DNA of 64,000 nucleotides from Pelagimonas phthalicica (GTDB lineage Bacteria > Pseudomonadota > Alphaproteobacteria > Rhodobacterales > Rhodobacteraceae). The notes below the pieces were generated by a model, which worked only from the letters and a program-made list of their open reading frames with translations, did not search any database and was not told where the DNA came from. Position 1 is the first letter of the stretch, and each line of letters begins with the position of its first letter. Shown here piece after piece: positions 25,756-34,794 of this stretch. A program made the position numbers and the translations under genes. The stretch lies in contig NZ_SOAP01000003.1 of NCBI RefSeq assembly GCF_004364805.1, positions 1 to 64,000 of the forward strand, written 5' to 3'.

Positions 25756-27456
25756 CTATTTCTTGATCAGGTAAGGTTTGCGGTGACCGCCGGGCAGGTT
25801 GCGCGGCGCGGGATCGACGGGGAAATCGCCCATGAGATAGGGGTGCATCCCCTGGTTTTTCAGGTTTTGCAGGAACTGGCCAAAGCCGGACAGATCCTCA
25901 AGACGTGGGGCTTCGGCCAAACGCCGCAAGCTTTTCTGGCCGATTTCGTCGATGATCACCTGCAGCGGTTCCATAGGGGCCTCGATAAATTCGGCCATGG
26001 TCCAGATGCGCACGCGGGCTTTGACATCGGGGTTGCGCAGTTCATCCAGCATCTTGCTTTCGATCTTTTGCAGCGCCGCTGCCTCGGCCCGGATTTCGGC
26101 GAAATTCTTGTTCGATTTGAACAGAGGAACGGCCCAAGCCCCTGAAATCACGCTGATTTGCGCATTGGGATCGCGCGACATGTGCCAATTTATCTTGGGG
26201 TTGTCATGGGGGCCATATTGGAAACATTGGCGTTCGCCGCGGGTGTTCCAAAGCAGGTTGGTCAGAAAGGCGCGCGGATTGGCGTCGCGCAAATTGGCAT
26301 TGTCGCTGAGTGCGCCGTTGATCACGTTTTGCCCGCCGGAAAATTCAGCCCGGTCGGGGCCATAAAGATGGCCATGCACCTGCGCACCGGTGGCGCGGCT
26401 GAGCCAGTTTTCGAAATCGTGAAACAGCTCGGTAAAGCCCTGAAACACCGAATAGCGCCCGGCGGTCACGCCGTTTTCCCAGCCATGATTGGGAAAGCGG
26501 CTTTGCATGAACAGGCCAGGGCGGCCACGGGTCCGGCGATCAACCGCCTTGGCAAAGATGCGGTCAATCTTGCCCGGATTGGGCTCCTGCTGCGACATGG
26601 CGCGGTTGGGATCGGTCAGAAACGCATCATAAAGCCGCCCGGCATGTGGCCAGATCTTGCGCGCCACAAAACAGTCGGATCGGCGCAGCAATTGCAGGTG
26701 ATCGTCGTAGAAAATATGTGGTTTGCCCTGAAAGTCGAACTTGGACAGGGTCAAAGAGCGGCTTTCGATATTGGTGGAATAAAGCCGCGCCAGGGTCTGG
26801 AAATAGCTCTCATCCGGGATCCAGACATGGCGGAAATACTGGTCAAACCGCGCGCGTTCCGGATCCTGCAGGATCGCGGTCAGGGTCTGGCGGGTCAGGC
26901 ACCACCATTGGCTGCCCATATGGGGTACCAACCCGTGCGGAATGCGGCGGCGGTAACCGATAAGGCGTTGAATTTCTACAAGCTTGTCAAAGAGATAGCG
27001 GTTGTTGCGCCAGCTGAACGGAAACCGCATGGTAAAGCGTTCCTGATCCAGCCCGCCCACGGTCCAGGGCACATCGGCGGTGGTGGCGCTTTCGATGAAA
27101 TCGGTGCGGGGGCGTTGGGCGAGGTAATCGACCAGCTCTTCGACCGGGCGCAGCGGAAGGCAAGAGCCGGAGGAGAGGTAGACATGCCGCACCTCCTGGA
27201 ATTTCTCAAGCAGCAGCTCAGAGGCATCCTGCGACGCAGCGACCAGACCCCATGTGCCCCATTCACAGCGGTGACGTTTGGAGAACAACACCATGGGGTC
27301 GTCAGACAGGCGGTTTTGAAACGCCTCATAGGTCTGGTTCGACACGATCTTGTCCACATGGATCACAACCGGGCAGCCGCCGCGTGTCCAATGGCGGGCG
27401 ACCTCTTCGGCGCGATCCAGTGCGGTATGCACCAGCATGACAATCCCGACGCTCAT
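25756..27456 (-). CDS. GT14 (core-2/I-branching type) glycosyltransferase with C-terminal domain (DUF5927-like)
   Basis: 566 residues. The GT14 part shows HVDK, the LSSGSCLPLRP block, GSQWWCLTRQT, WIPDESYFQTL and a DDHLQLL close, each aligning with the paralogue at 3032-4621. The C-terminal about 280 residues (from about 290) do not resemble that paralogue's and correspond to what I recall as DUF5927. It probably adds a GlcNAc- or xylose-type branch to a polysaccharide. The ATG overlaps the stop of the upstream GT2 gene by 4 bp. Confidence 0.8.
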   Translation of the reverse strand: MSVGIVMLVHTALDRAEEVARHWTRGGCPVVIHVDKIVSNQTYEAFQNRLSDDPMVLFSKRHRCEWGTWGLVAASQDASELLLEKFQEVRHVYLSSGSCLPLRPVEELVDYLAQRPRTDFIESATTADVPWTVGGLDQERFTMRFPFSWRNNRYLFDKLVEIQRLIGYRRRIPHGLVPHMGSQWWCLTRQTLTAILQDPERARFDQYFRHVWIPDESYFQTLARLYSTNIESRSLTLSKFDFQGKPHIFYDDHLQLLRRSDCFVARKIWPHAGRLYDAFLTDPNRAMSQQEPNPGKIDRIFAKAVDRRTRGRPGLFMQSRFPNHGWENGVTAGRYSVFQGFTELFHDFENWLSRATGAQVHGHLYGPDRAEFSGGQNVINGALSDNANLRDANPRAFLTNLLWNTRGERQCFQYGPHDNPKINWHMSRDPNAQISVISGAWAVPLFKSNKNFAEIRAEAAALQKIESKMLDELRNPDVKARVRIWTMAEFIEAPMEPLQVIIDEIGQKSLRRLAEAPRLEDLSGFGQFLQNLKNQGMHPYLMGDFPVDPAPRNLPGGHRKPYLIKK

Positions 27457-28463
27457 GCCCAGTTCCCCTTGGACATCAGGCCCAAAATCTCAAGCTGGCG
27501 CCAGTTGATGTATTTTTCCGACCATTTGCACCACAGATCGGGATTGTCGCGCACGCCCTCGGCATAGGCGATATATTCGCGGCTGGCCCCGTAATGCTGA
27601 TTGCGCTTCAGCTCTTCCTCAGCCTTGGCGGCAAAGGTGTCGAGGAATTTGGTATGGAGCAGGATGCCGCTGGCCTTTTCACCGCCCCATTCATCATAGA
27701 CCTGGTTCAACCCACGTGGCAGCAGGTTATGGGTCGAGCTGACATAGGCGTATTGGCGGTTCCATTTCACCAGCGGGATTTTGTTCAGGGCCGGGGCCAG
27801 CTCGGGCTTGTCCTGAAAGAACATGCGCGCGCGCGGCCCCCCCTGGATCCAGAGATTGCCGAATTGCGGGTTCTTTTGAACGGTGTAATTGCCACTGTCG
27901 AACCAAGAGGCAATTTCCATCGGGTCCTGACCGGCGCGGTAGGGCTGTGCGTCGATGCGCCCCTTGGGGTACATGTCCAGCAACATGGCGCTGAAGCTTT
28001 TGATCGAGGAGGCATCAAGCCAATCGGTCAGGGCGCGCAAGGGCCGCGTGTCGCAGAAGGGATAGAGGAACAGTTCATCCGGGTCGACGGTCAAAGCCCA
28101 GTGATCATGGGCATATTTCAGCGCCAGCCAATTCAGCCAATCCACCCCGAAGCGCGAGCGTTTATAGCTGGCCTGCGTGGTCCAGACCGAAACATCGGGC
28201 TGTTTGGCGAGATAGTCGAGCGAGCCATCTGTGCTGTCATTGTCGACAAAGAAAAAGTGGTTCACCCCCATGTCGCGATAGTATTTCAGGAACCATGGCA
28301 GGCGCACGCCCTCATTGCGCTGGGTGGAAAACAGCAGGATGTCAGATGGCGCAATGTCCGAGGTGCGATTGGCAACAGGGCGCAATTCCCGACGTTTGCG
28401 GAACGCACGAATGCGCCAGCGCTTGCGCTGAATCCGAAGCCGGTATGACTGCCATGCGCCCAA
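27453..28463 (-). CDS. Glycosyltransferase family 2 protein
   Basis: 336 residues. After a basic N-terminus comes ILLFSTQRNEGVRLPWFLKYYRDMGVNHFFFVDNDSTDGS, the nucleotide-sugar binding start of GT2_4/GT92-like enzymes, then a DPDELF metal-binding motif. No membrane segments. Donor and acceptor are unknown. The TTG start at 28463 has AAGGG upstream; no ATG lies before the conserved region. It overlaps the GT14 gene by 4 bp, so the two are co-translated. Confidence 0.8.
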   Translation of the reverse strand: MGAWQSYRLRIQRKRWRIRAFRKRRELRPVANRTSDIAPSDILLFSTQRNEGVRLPWFLKYYRDMGVNHFFFVDNDSTDGSLDYLAKQPDVSVWTTQASYKRSRFGVDWLNWLALKYAHDHWALTVDPDELFLYPFCDTRPLRALTDWLDASSIKSFSAMLLDMYPKGRIDAQPYRAGQDPMEIASWFDSGNYTVQKNPQFGNLWIQGGPRARMFFQDKPELAPALNKIPLVKWNRQYAYVSSTHNLLPRGLNQVYDEWGGEKASGILLHTKFLDTFAAKAEEELKRNQHYGASREYIAYAEGVRDNPDLWCKWSEKYINWRQLEILGLMSKGNWA

Positions 28464-28516
28464 TTAAGTGCCCTTACCCAAGCTGGTTCCCCAGCTCAAT
28501 TTCTAGATGGGAGCTA

Positions 28517-29701
28517 TCAGATCAAGGTTAAGACGGTCTTGAAATGTTCATCCCAAGAGGGAGGATCGAACGATTTTGTACCACCTAAACCAGATTGATG
28601 TGTCTCAGCCATCTGCTTTATCTTTGTTGACCAAAGATACCTGTCAGAAACCGCTGCGTAAACGGGAATATTTCCCAGGATTTCACGGTAAATGGGCAAA
28701 TCGTTACAGAGGACCGGCACGCCAAGCGCCGCGGCCTCGATCGGGGGCAGGCCGTAGCCTTCGGCAAAGCTGGGAAACAACAGTCCGGCGGAGGATTTCA
28801 GCAGCGCAAACAGCTGGTCATCTGGCAGGGTGTTGAGCTCGTAAACCCGGTCTGGCTTGGCATCGAGTTGATCAAACACCTTTTGGTTTTCCCAGCCGCG
28901 TTGCCCGCAAATCAGCAGGTCGCCGGGCGGGTTTTCGACCCAAATATCTAACAAAAGCTGATGGTTCTTGCGCGGTTCTATGGTGCCCAGGGCGACGAAA
29001 TAGGGGGTGGTCCATCGGCCCTTGGGCGCTTGGCCGGTCGTGGGCGTGGTGACGCCAAGATGAGCGACAAGCGTTTGGGGCAGCGGGCCAGGGGCATGGC
29101 GGGCAATGTCTTGTTCCGTCTGGTGTGAGTTGCACAGGATCAGGTCCGCATGGGTGCAGGCGCGGGTCAGGAAATGCGCGAAAGGGGCAATGGTTTCGGG
29201 GCGTTGATAGTCCTGGAAATCCAGCGGGATCGTGTCATGGATCATCACCGCCACCCGCGCCTCGATCAGGCGCAGGGCCGAGAGGACACGGTCGCTCAGG
29301 TTGGAATGGCCGGTATTGATGTAGTGCACGCCACGCGGCAGATGCTTGCGCAACATGCGGCTGAGGCGCAGGGGCAGACAGCGGGCGATGCACATCCGGC
29401 GCAGGTCAGATTCCGCGCGGGCTCGGATGGGATCAATGCCGCGTTTCAGCGTGCTGAGCCGGTCGGGGGCACCCCATGAATTGGCGTGGATTTTATCGCG
29501 CAGCTGGCGGCAGCCGGAGGTATCCAGCAGCACATAACCGAGCGAAGACCGGATCAACCCATACAGCGGACCAGCCTCGAGCAGGGCATCCAGATAGGCA
29601 AATTCGACGCGATCCACCCCGGTAAAGGGGCGTCCGGCGCGGCTGATCAACCGTGTCAGGTCAAGCAGCCGGGCGGGAGGGTTAGCCGTCGTAATGGCCA
29701 T
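28517..29701 (-). CDS. Glycosyltransferase family 4 protein (GT-B fold)
   Basis: 394 residues. The N-terminal half has VMIHDTIPLDFQDY; the C-terminal GT1 domain has ALGTIEPRKNHQLLLDIW and FPSFAEGYGLPPIEAAALGVPVLCNDLP, the EX7E donor-binding motif. The GVDRVE and HDTIPL features recall mannosyl- and rhamnosyltransferases of capsule clusters. It overlaps the galE stop by 20 bp and so belongs to the same operon. Confidence 0.85.
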   Translation of the reverse strand: MAITTANPPARLLDLTRLISRAGRPFTGVDRVEFAYLDALLEAGPLYGLIRSSLGYVLLDTSGCRQLRDKIHANSWGAPDRLSTLKRGIDPIRARAESDLRRMCIARCLPLRLSRMLRKHLPRGVHYINTGHSNLSDRVLSALRLIEARVAVMIHDTIPLDFQDYQRPETIAPFAHFLTRACTHADLILCNSHQTEQDIARHAPGPLPQTLVAHLGVTTPTTGQAPKGRWTTPYFVALGTIEPRKNHQLLLDIWVENPPGDLLICGQRGWENQKVFDQLDAKPDRVYELNTLPDDQLFALLKSSAGLLFPSFAEGYGLPPIEAAALGVPVLCNDLPIYREILGNIPVYAAVSDRYLWSTKIKQMAETHQSGLGGTKSFDPPSWDEHFKTVLTLI

Positions 29702-30665
29702 TCTTGTGCCAATGCCAGGCGTCGGCGATCATGTGTTGCATGGTCGAGCGCTTGGGCTGCCAGCCCAGCTCTTCTCCGGCGCGGGTCGAGCCCGAAACCA
29801 GCTTGGTCGCGTCACCGGCACGGCGGGGCCCGTCGGAGCATGGCACAGGGAGATTGGTGACAGTGCCAGCGGATTGAATGACCTCACGCACGGAAAATCC
29901 GCTGCCGGTGCCGAGGTTAAAGACGCGGCTGCCCTTGCCCTCTTGCAACCAGTGCAGGCCCAGAACATGGGCGTCGACCAGATCGCAGACATGCACGTAA
30001 TCGCGAATGCAAGTGCCGTCGGGCGTGTCGTAATCGGTGCCATGCACGGTCAGGGCCGGGCGTTTGCCATCCACCGCTTCGAGCATCACAGGGATCAGAT
30101 GGGTCTCGGGGCGGTGGAATTCACCAACCTCGCCATCCGGGTCACCGCCCGCGACGTTGAAATAGCGAAAGATTACGCTGCGCAGTCCAAAAGCGGCCTC
30201 AAAATCGCGCAGGATGTTTTCCACGGCCAATTTGGAGGAGCCATAGGCGTTGAGCGGTTCCTGCGGGGTGTTTTCATCCAGCACGACATTGTCATGTTCG
30301 CCATAGGTGGCGCAGGTCGATGAGAACACGAAATCAAGACAGCCCGCGGCAACGGCCGCCTCGATCAAGGTTAACGAACCTTCGACATTGTTGCGCCAGT
30401 ACAGGCCGGGCTTGGCCATCGCCTCGCCCACCTGGCTGAGCGCGGCGAAATGCATGACGGCAATGGGCTGCCATTTGGCAAACACCGCGTCGAGCCGGGC
30501 GCGGTCAGACAGGTCACCTTGTTCGAAGGGCCCGAATTTCACCGCATCCTGCCAACCGGTGCTGAGATTGTCATAGGTGACGGGGGTGAAACCCGCTGCT
30601 TTCAACGCCTTGCAGGCGTGGCTGCCAATATAGCCCGCCCCGCCTGTGACCAGTACATGTGACAC
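29682..30665 (-). CDS. galE: UDP-glucose 4-epimerase
   Basis: 327 residues, extended SDR. The NAD-binding GGAGYIGSHACKAL is at the N-terminus, the catalytic Tyr and Lys are in YGSSKLAVE, and FRYFNVAGGDPDGEVGE and GTDYDTPDGTCIRDYVHV are GalE hallmarks. It makes UDP-galactose for the surrounding glycosyltransferases. The start is GTG at 30665. It overlaps the GT4 gene by 20 bp and follows galU by 11 bp. Confidence 0.95.
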   Translation of the reverse strand: MSHVLVTGGAGYIGSHACKALKAAGFTPVTYDNLSTGWQDAVKFGPFEQGDLSDRARLDAVFAKWQPIAVMHFAALSQVGEAMAKPGLYWRNNVEGSLTLIEAAVAAGCLDFVFSSTCATYGEHDNVVLDENTPQEPLNAYGSSKLAVENILRDFEAAFGLRSVIFRYFNVAGGDPDGEVGEFHRPETHLIPVMLEAVDGKRPALTVHGTDYDTPDGTCIRDYVHVCDLVDAHVLGLHWLQEGKGSRVFNLGTGSGFSVREVIQSAGTVTNLPVPCSDGPRRAGDATKLVSGSTRAGEELGWQPKRSTMQHMIADAWHWHKNGHYDG

Positions 30666-30676
30666 GTCAGTCTCGC

Positions 30677-31570
30677 TTATTCTGCGGCTTTCCGGGTCGA
30701 CATGACCTCGGTCAGGTAGCCCTCAAGGTCGTCGCGCAGATCGTCGCGGGACAGGCCAAAGGCCACGGTGGCCTGCAAGAAGCCGCTTTTGGAACCGCAG
30801 TCAAAACGCTGGCCACGGAAGCGGTAGCCATAGACGCCCTCACCATCCTCGATCTCGCGGGCGATGGCATCGGTCAGCTGAATCTCACCACCGGCACCGG
30901 ATTTGATCTGGTTCAGGTGACGGAACACGTCGGGCGACAGGATATAGCGGCCAATCACGGCGAGGTTGGATGGCGCTTCGTCGGCCTTGGGTTTTTCAAC
31001 CATGCCTTTGACCTTGACCATGCTGCCCATGTCCTCTTCGACATCAAGAACACCATAGCTGGAGGTTTTATGCGCCGGCACCTCCATCGCGGCGACCATA
31101 TTGCCGCCGGTTTCCTCATAGGCCTCAACCATCTGCTGCAAGCAGGGTTTTTCGGCTGCGATCACGTCATCAGGCAGCATGACGGCAAAGGGTTCATTAT
31201 GGATCAGGCGGCGGGCGCACCAGACCGCGTGGCCCAGACCAAGGGCGCGGTGCTGGCGGATATAGGCAATCTCGCCCGAGTCCATATTGGTGCTTTTCAG
31301 GGTGTTGAGAAGATCATCCTTGCCCTTTTTGCGCAGCTCTTGTTCCAGCTGTGGCGCGTGGTCAAAGTAATCTTCGAGCGCGCCCTTGCCGCGCGATGTC
31401 ACAAAGATGAATTCCTTGATCCCGGCGGCGCGCGCCTCGTCGATGGCGTATTGCACCAGTGGGCGGTCGACCAGGGTCATAATTTCCTTGGGGACCGATT
31501 TGGTTGCCGGAAGAAAGCGTGTACCCAATCCCGCAACCGGGAAAATAGCTTTCGTGACCTTCTTACGCAT
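30677..31570 (-). CDS. galU: UTP--glucose-1-phosphate uridylyltransferase
   Basis: 297 residues. FPVAGLGTRFLPATKSVPKEM-type nucleotidyltransferase start, LPDDVI, MVEKPKADEAPSNLAVIGRYIL and GEIQLTDAI are all GalU signatures. It makes UDP-glucose, which GalE converts to UDP-galactose. The ATG at 31570 has AGGAG 7 nt upstream, which decides the start over an ORF extending to 31633. It appears to be the first gene of the operon galU-galE-GT4-GT2-GT14-sulfotransferase. Confidence 0.95.
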   Translation of the reverse strand: MRKKVTKAIFPVAGLGTRFLPATKSVPKEIMTLVDRPLVQYAIDEARAAGIKEFIFVTSRGKGALEDYFDHAPQLEQELRKKGKDDLLNTLKSTNMDSGEIAYIRQHRALGLGHAVWCARRLIHNEPFAVMLPDDVIAAEKPCLQQMVEAYEETGGNMVAAMEVPAHKTSSYGVLDVEEDMGSMVKVKGMVEKPKADEAPSNLAVIGRYILSPDVFRHLNQIKSGAGGEIQLTDAIAREIEDGEGVYGYRFRGQRFDCGSKSGFLQATVAFGLSRDDLRDDLEGYLTEVMSTRKAAE

Positions 31571-31711
31571 GGTCTGCTCCTGACGTTTTTCTTTAGTCGC
31601 GTTATCGCATGCGGATTCGGCGGTAGCCACCAAATTGTGATACGATAGCTCGATTATCCAAAGATTGTTTCCAATTCGTTGCTTAATTCATATCTAGCAG
31701 ATGAATATGTC

Positions 31712-32941
31712 TCAAATTTGACCACGGATTGCAGCAGTTCTTGCGTATTCCTGACGGACCCGTTCGGACAGGCGGTAATACTTCCAGACAGGTTGTGAGC
31801 GTGTGCTGCGCCCAAATCGGCCGCCAAATTGTTCCCAATAGCCATCTTCCTTGAAGGACACTGTATGATAGCGGGGGCTGGGCAGGAATATGTAAAGACT
31901 GACAATATTGCCTTGGGCGGCCAGTTGTGCTGCTTCGCGTCGCAGGCGAGGGGCTTGCCAGATTCGACCGGATAAGATGCGGCGCGGGGCGGCCGGGCGG
32001 CCCTTGAATGGGGTGAAGGGTGGGCGTGCTGTTTGGATCGAGGCCAAGCGCGTGATCTCGCGCGTCAGACCCATGTCGCCGCCTGTTTGCAAGCCGTGCA
32101 GCAGGTCCGCCAACCCATCGGGTTTGAGCTTGCGCCCCTTGACCAGCCGCAACAGGCGCAGACGTTGGTCTTTGCAAAAGGCGTGCCAGGCCGGTTCCTG
32201 TTCAGCCTCGGGGCAATATTTGCGCAGGAACAACCGTTGCGAGGCCCCGATCTGGGTCAGATCCTTTGGGACGCGGTTGCCGTGGCGGTGATCGCTTTCC
32301 TCAAACCCATGATGCACCTGCGCAAGCGGCGCGATGGCGGTTTTGTGACCGGCCAAGGCAAGGCGCATATTCAGGTCGGTTTCATCGAGGTAAAACTGAA
32401 AACCGGGGTCGAACCCGCCCATTTCGCGCAGGACATCGCTGCGAAAGGCCATATTGGTGCCTTCGGTCTTGAGCGCGTGGCCAGCAGGGGGCGTGGGTGT
32501 TTGCGGAGCATCGGTGGTCAGGTCAATCGGGTGACCAACGCCATGGGCATCAACCGAGCGGGCCGTCCATTGGAAGGAAATACCATTGCGGCCAATGACA
32601 TAACCGCCGGTTGCCGAAATGTCGGGATCGCTGAAAGGGTGGGTCAAGTGCTGGAGCCAGAGCGGCTCTGGCACCGCGTCATCGTCGATAAAGGCGATGA
32701 TCTCACCAGCGGCCTGAGCAATGCCCAGATTGCGCGCGGCGGAGATATTGGGCTCATCAAACCCGATCAGTTTGATGTGTTCTGCTTGCGGATGGGCTGC
32801 TGCGATGGCCTGCCCGTCGGGGCAGGCAACCACGATGATTTCGAACGGGTCGTAATCCAGTTGGGCAAGGCCGGTCAGGCAGCGATGCAGTGCGCGGGGG
32901 CGCCCCCGGCTGACGATAATGACGCTGACCGGCGCGCCCAT
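31712..32941 (-). CDS. Glycosyltransferase family 2 protein
   Basis: 409 residues. It begins PVSVIIVSRGRPRALHRCLTGL and has EIIAFIDDDAVPEPLWL (the DxD metal site) and GTNMAFRSDVLREMGGFDPGF with YLDETDLNMRL, a typical inverting GT-A enzyme similar to rhamnosyl- or galactosyltransferases. The C-terminal 150 residues are basic and unrecognised. It starts 3 bp after the cysQ stop, so cysQ and this gene are coupled. Confidence 0.85.
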   Translation of the reverse strand: MGAPVSVIIVSRGRPRALHRCLTGLAQLDYDPFEIIVVACPDGQAIAAAHPQAEHIKLIGFDEPNISAARNLGIAQAAGEIIAFIDDDAVPEPLWLQHLTHPFSDPDISATGGYVIGRNGISFQWTARSVDAHGVGHPIDLTTDAPQTPTPPAGHALKTEGTNMAFRSDVLREMGGFDPGFQFYLDETDLNMRLALAGHKTAIAPLAQVHHGFEESDHRHGNRVPKDLTQIGASQRLFLRKYCPEAEQEPAWHAFCKDQRLRLLRLVKGRKLKPDGLADLLHGLQTGGDMGLTREITRLASIQTARPPFTPFKGRPAAPRRILSGRIWQAPRLRREAAQLAAQGNIVSLYIFLPSPRYHTVSFKEDGYWEQFGGRFGRSTRSQPVWKYYRLSERVRQEYARTAAIRGQI

Positions 32942-32944
32942 GGT

Positions 32945-33742
32945 TCAGGCCTTTTTCAGCTCAACGCCCGGCGCATAGGCAATAAAGAACGGGTTGGCGA
33001 ACCCGTCTTTGCCATAGGTGAGCGGGGTGTGATCGTCAAAGCGCACGACTTTGCCACCGGCACCATGCAGAACCGCCTGACCGGCGGCGGTGTCCCATTC
33101 CATGGTGCGACCAACACGCGGGTAAAGATCGGCTTCGCCCGTGGCGACCAGGCAGAATTTCAGCGACGAGCCAGCGCTTTTGGAATCTTTGGTGGCATAT
33201 TTGGCGATGTAATCCTCGGTCGCCTGATCGCGATGGGATTTCGACGCCACCAGCATCAGGGCGCTGTTATCCGGGTCAGAGACGCGGATCGGTTTGATCT
33301 CGCCCGCTGTGTCTTTGTCGAACGGGCCCATTTCCTCGACGGTGGAGCCATCCGCCAAGGTGTAGAACATCCGCTCTTTGGCGGGGGCATAGACCACGCC
33401 GCGCACTGGAGTGCCGTCTTCGACCAGAGCGATGTTCACAGTGAAATCGCCGCGGCGTTTGATGAATTCCTTGGTGCCGTCCAGCGGATCGACGATGAGA
33501 AAGGTCGAGACATCCAGATCGTGGCTGTCGGCCTGTTCTTCGGTCACAAGGGCCACGTCAGGAAAGGCCGCGCGCAGCCCGGCCGAGATCAACGCATCGG
33601 CGGCTTCGTCTGCTTCGGTGACCGGGCTGTCATCTGATTTGACCTTCACGTCAAAGTCATCGGCATTGTAGATCTCCATGATCTTGTCACCGGCCTCGAG
33701 CGCCAGTTTGCGGATCACTTGGGTCAGCTCGGAATAGTCCAC
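32945..33742 (-). CDS. cysQ: 3'(2'),5'-bisphosphate nucleotidase CysQ
   Basis: 265 residues of the inositol-monophosphatase-like family. Metal site residues are in VTEEQAD and IVDPLDGTKEFIKRRGDF, with a second motif MEWDTAAGQAVLHGAGG. CysQ turns PAP, the product of sulfotransfer and sulfate reduction, into AMP. The GTG start at 33742 has AAGGAG 6 nt upstream. Its place among glycosyltransferases and near a sulfotransferase suggests it relieves PAP inhibition during glycan sulfation. Confidence 0.93.
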   Translation of the reverse strand: MDYSELTQVIRKLALEAGDKIMEIYNADDFDVKVKSDDSPVTEADEAADALISAGLRAAFPDVALVTEEQADSHDLDVSTFLIVDPLDGTKEFIKRRGDFTVNIALVEDGTPVRGVVYAPAKERMFYTLADGSTVEEMGPFDKDTAGEIKPIRVSDPDNSALMLVASKSHRDQATEDYIAKYATKDSKSAGSSLKFCLVATGEADLYPRVGRTMEWDTAAGQAVLHGAGGKVVRFDDHTPLTYGKDGFANPFFIAYAPGVELKKA

Positions 33743-33887
33743 GATATGCTCCTTCCCGCGCGGGTTGCGGGTTTATTGATTTGAAAGCCTTTGCGCCTTA
33801 TGGTGGCAAATAACAAGAACGGCAAGAATGCCAAATTAATCAGGCCCCCAAGCAGGACCGTACCCAACACGGCACCGGAGCAGCAGT

Positions 33888-34718
33888 ATGTTTCAAGTGA
33901 CATCACCCAGATCCCGTCTGGGGTCAGCGATCTACATCGCCGAATTGATTTACCACAATTCGGTCAGAGCGGTGCGCAAATCCCATGGCAACGCCTTTAT
34001 GGCGATTTTCATGAACATGCTGCAGACCATCGTTTTTGTCATGGCGTTTTACGTGATGTTCATGATCCTCGGGCTACGCGGCGCGGCGCTGCGGGGCGAT
34101 TTCATGATTTACATCATGACAGGCATCTTCCTGTATATGACCCATTCCAAGACATTGGGGGCCGTGGCCGGGTCAGAGGGGCCGGCGAGCCCGATGATGC
34201 AGCACGCGCCGATGAACACGGCGATTGCCATCGCTTCGGCCATGATCAGCACCTTATATATTCAGGTCCTGTCGCTGGTCGCGATCCTGTTTGTCTATGA
34301 TGTGGCCTTTGCCCCTGGTGTTCTGCTGGAAATCTTTGATCCGATAGGCTGTCTGGCGATGATCCTGTTGGCCTGGTTTTCAGGCGCGGCGATCGGGATG
34401 GTGTTCCTGGCGGCCAAGCCCTGGTTCCCGACCCCGGTCGGGATCATTTCAACGGTCTATCAGCGCGCCAATATGATCGCCTCGGGCAAGATGTTCGTGG
34501 CCAATACCCTGCCGACCTATATGTTGGTCATGTTTGACTGGAACCCGTTGTTCCACTGCATTGATCAGTCACGCGGCTATGCCTTTCTGGATTACAATCC
34601 GCGCAATTCCAGCTCGGAATATGCGCTTTATCTGTCGCTGGTGCTGATCATGATCGGGTTGATGGGCGAGTTTTATACCCGCAAACATGCCTCTGCCTCG
34701 TGGAGCGCGCGGCGCTAA
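33888..34718 (+). CDS. ABC-2 polysaccharide export permease (KpsM-like)
   Basis: 276 residues with about six membrane segments (for example about 40-60, 67-90, 115-140, 150-175, 240-262), in the arrangement of KpsM/RfbD-type permeases of capsule or O-antigen export. GGAG lies 7 nt before the ATG. No KpsT-like ATPase gene is beside it. It is divergent from cysQ across a 145-bp shared promoter region, which supports a link to the glycan cluster. Confidence 0.8.
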   Translation: MFQVTSPRSRLGSAIYIAELIYHNSVRAVRKSHGNAFMAIFMNMLQTIVFVMAFYVMFMILGLRGAALRGDFMIYIMTGIFLYMTHSKTLGAVAGSEGPASPMMQHAPMNTAIAIASAMISTLYIQVLSLVAILFVYDVAFAPGVLLEIFDPIGCLAMILLAWFSGAAIGMVFLAAKPWFPTPVGIISTVYQRANMIASGKMFVANTLPTYMLVMFDWNPLFHCIDQSRGYAFLDYNPRNSSSEYALYLSLVLIMIGLMGEFYTRKHASASWSARR

Positions 34719-34794
34719 GGCCTCGTAAGGAATACCGCACTTTTGACTTTGGGCGTCTGGGGTATGCTTTGGGCAACTGATCAAGGAGTTTCCC

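Noticed and set aside
32033-33637. Plus-strand ORF of about 534 codons opposite the GT2 and cysQ genes
   Set aside because: It is a shadow of the true minus-strand genes, whose catalytic motifs are intact.
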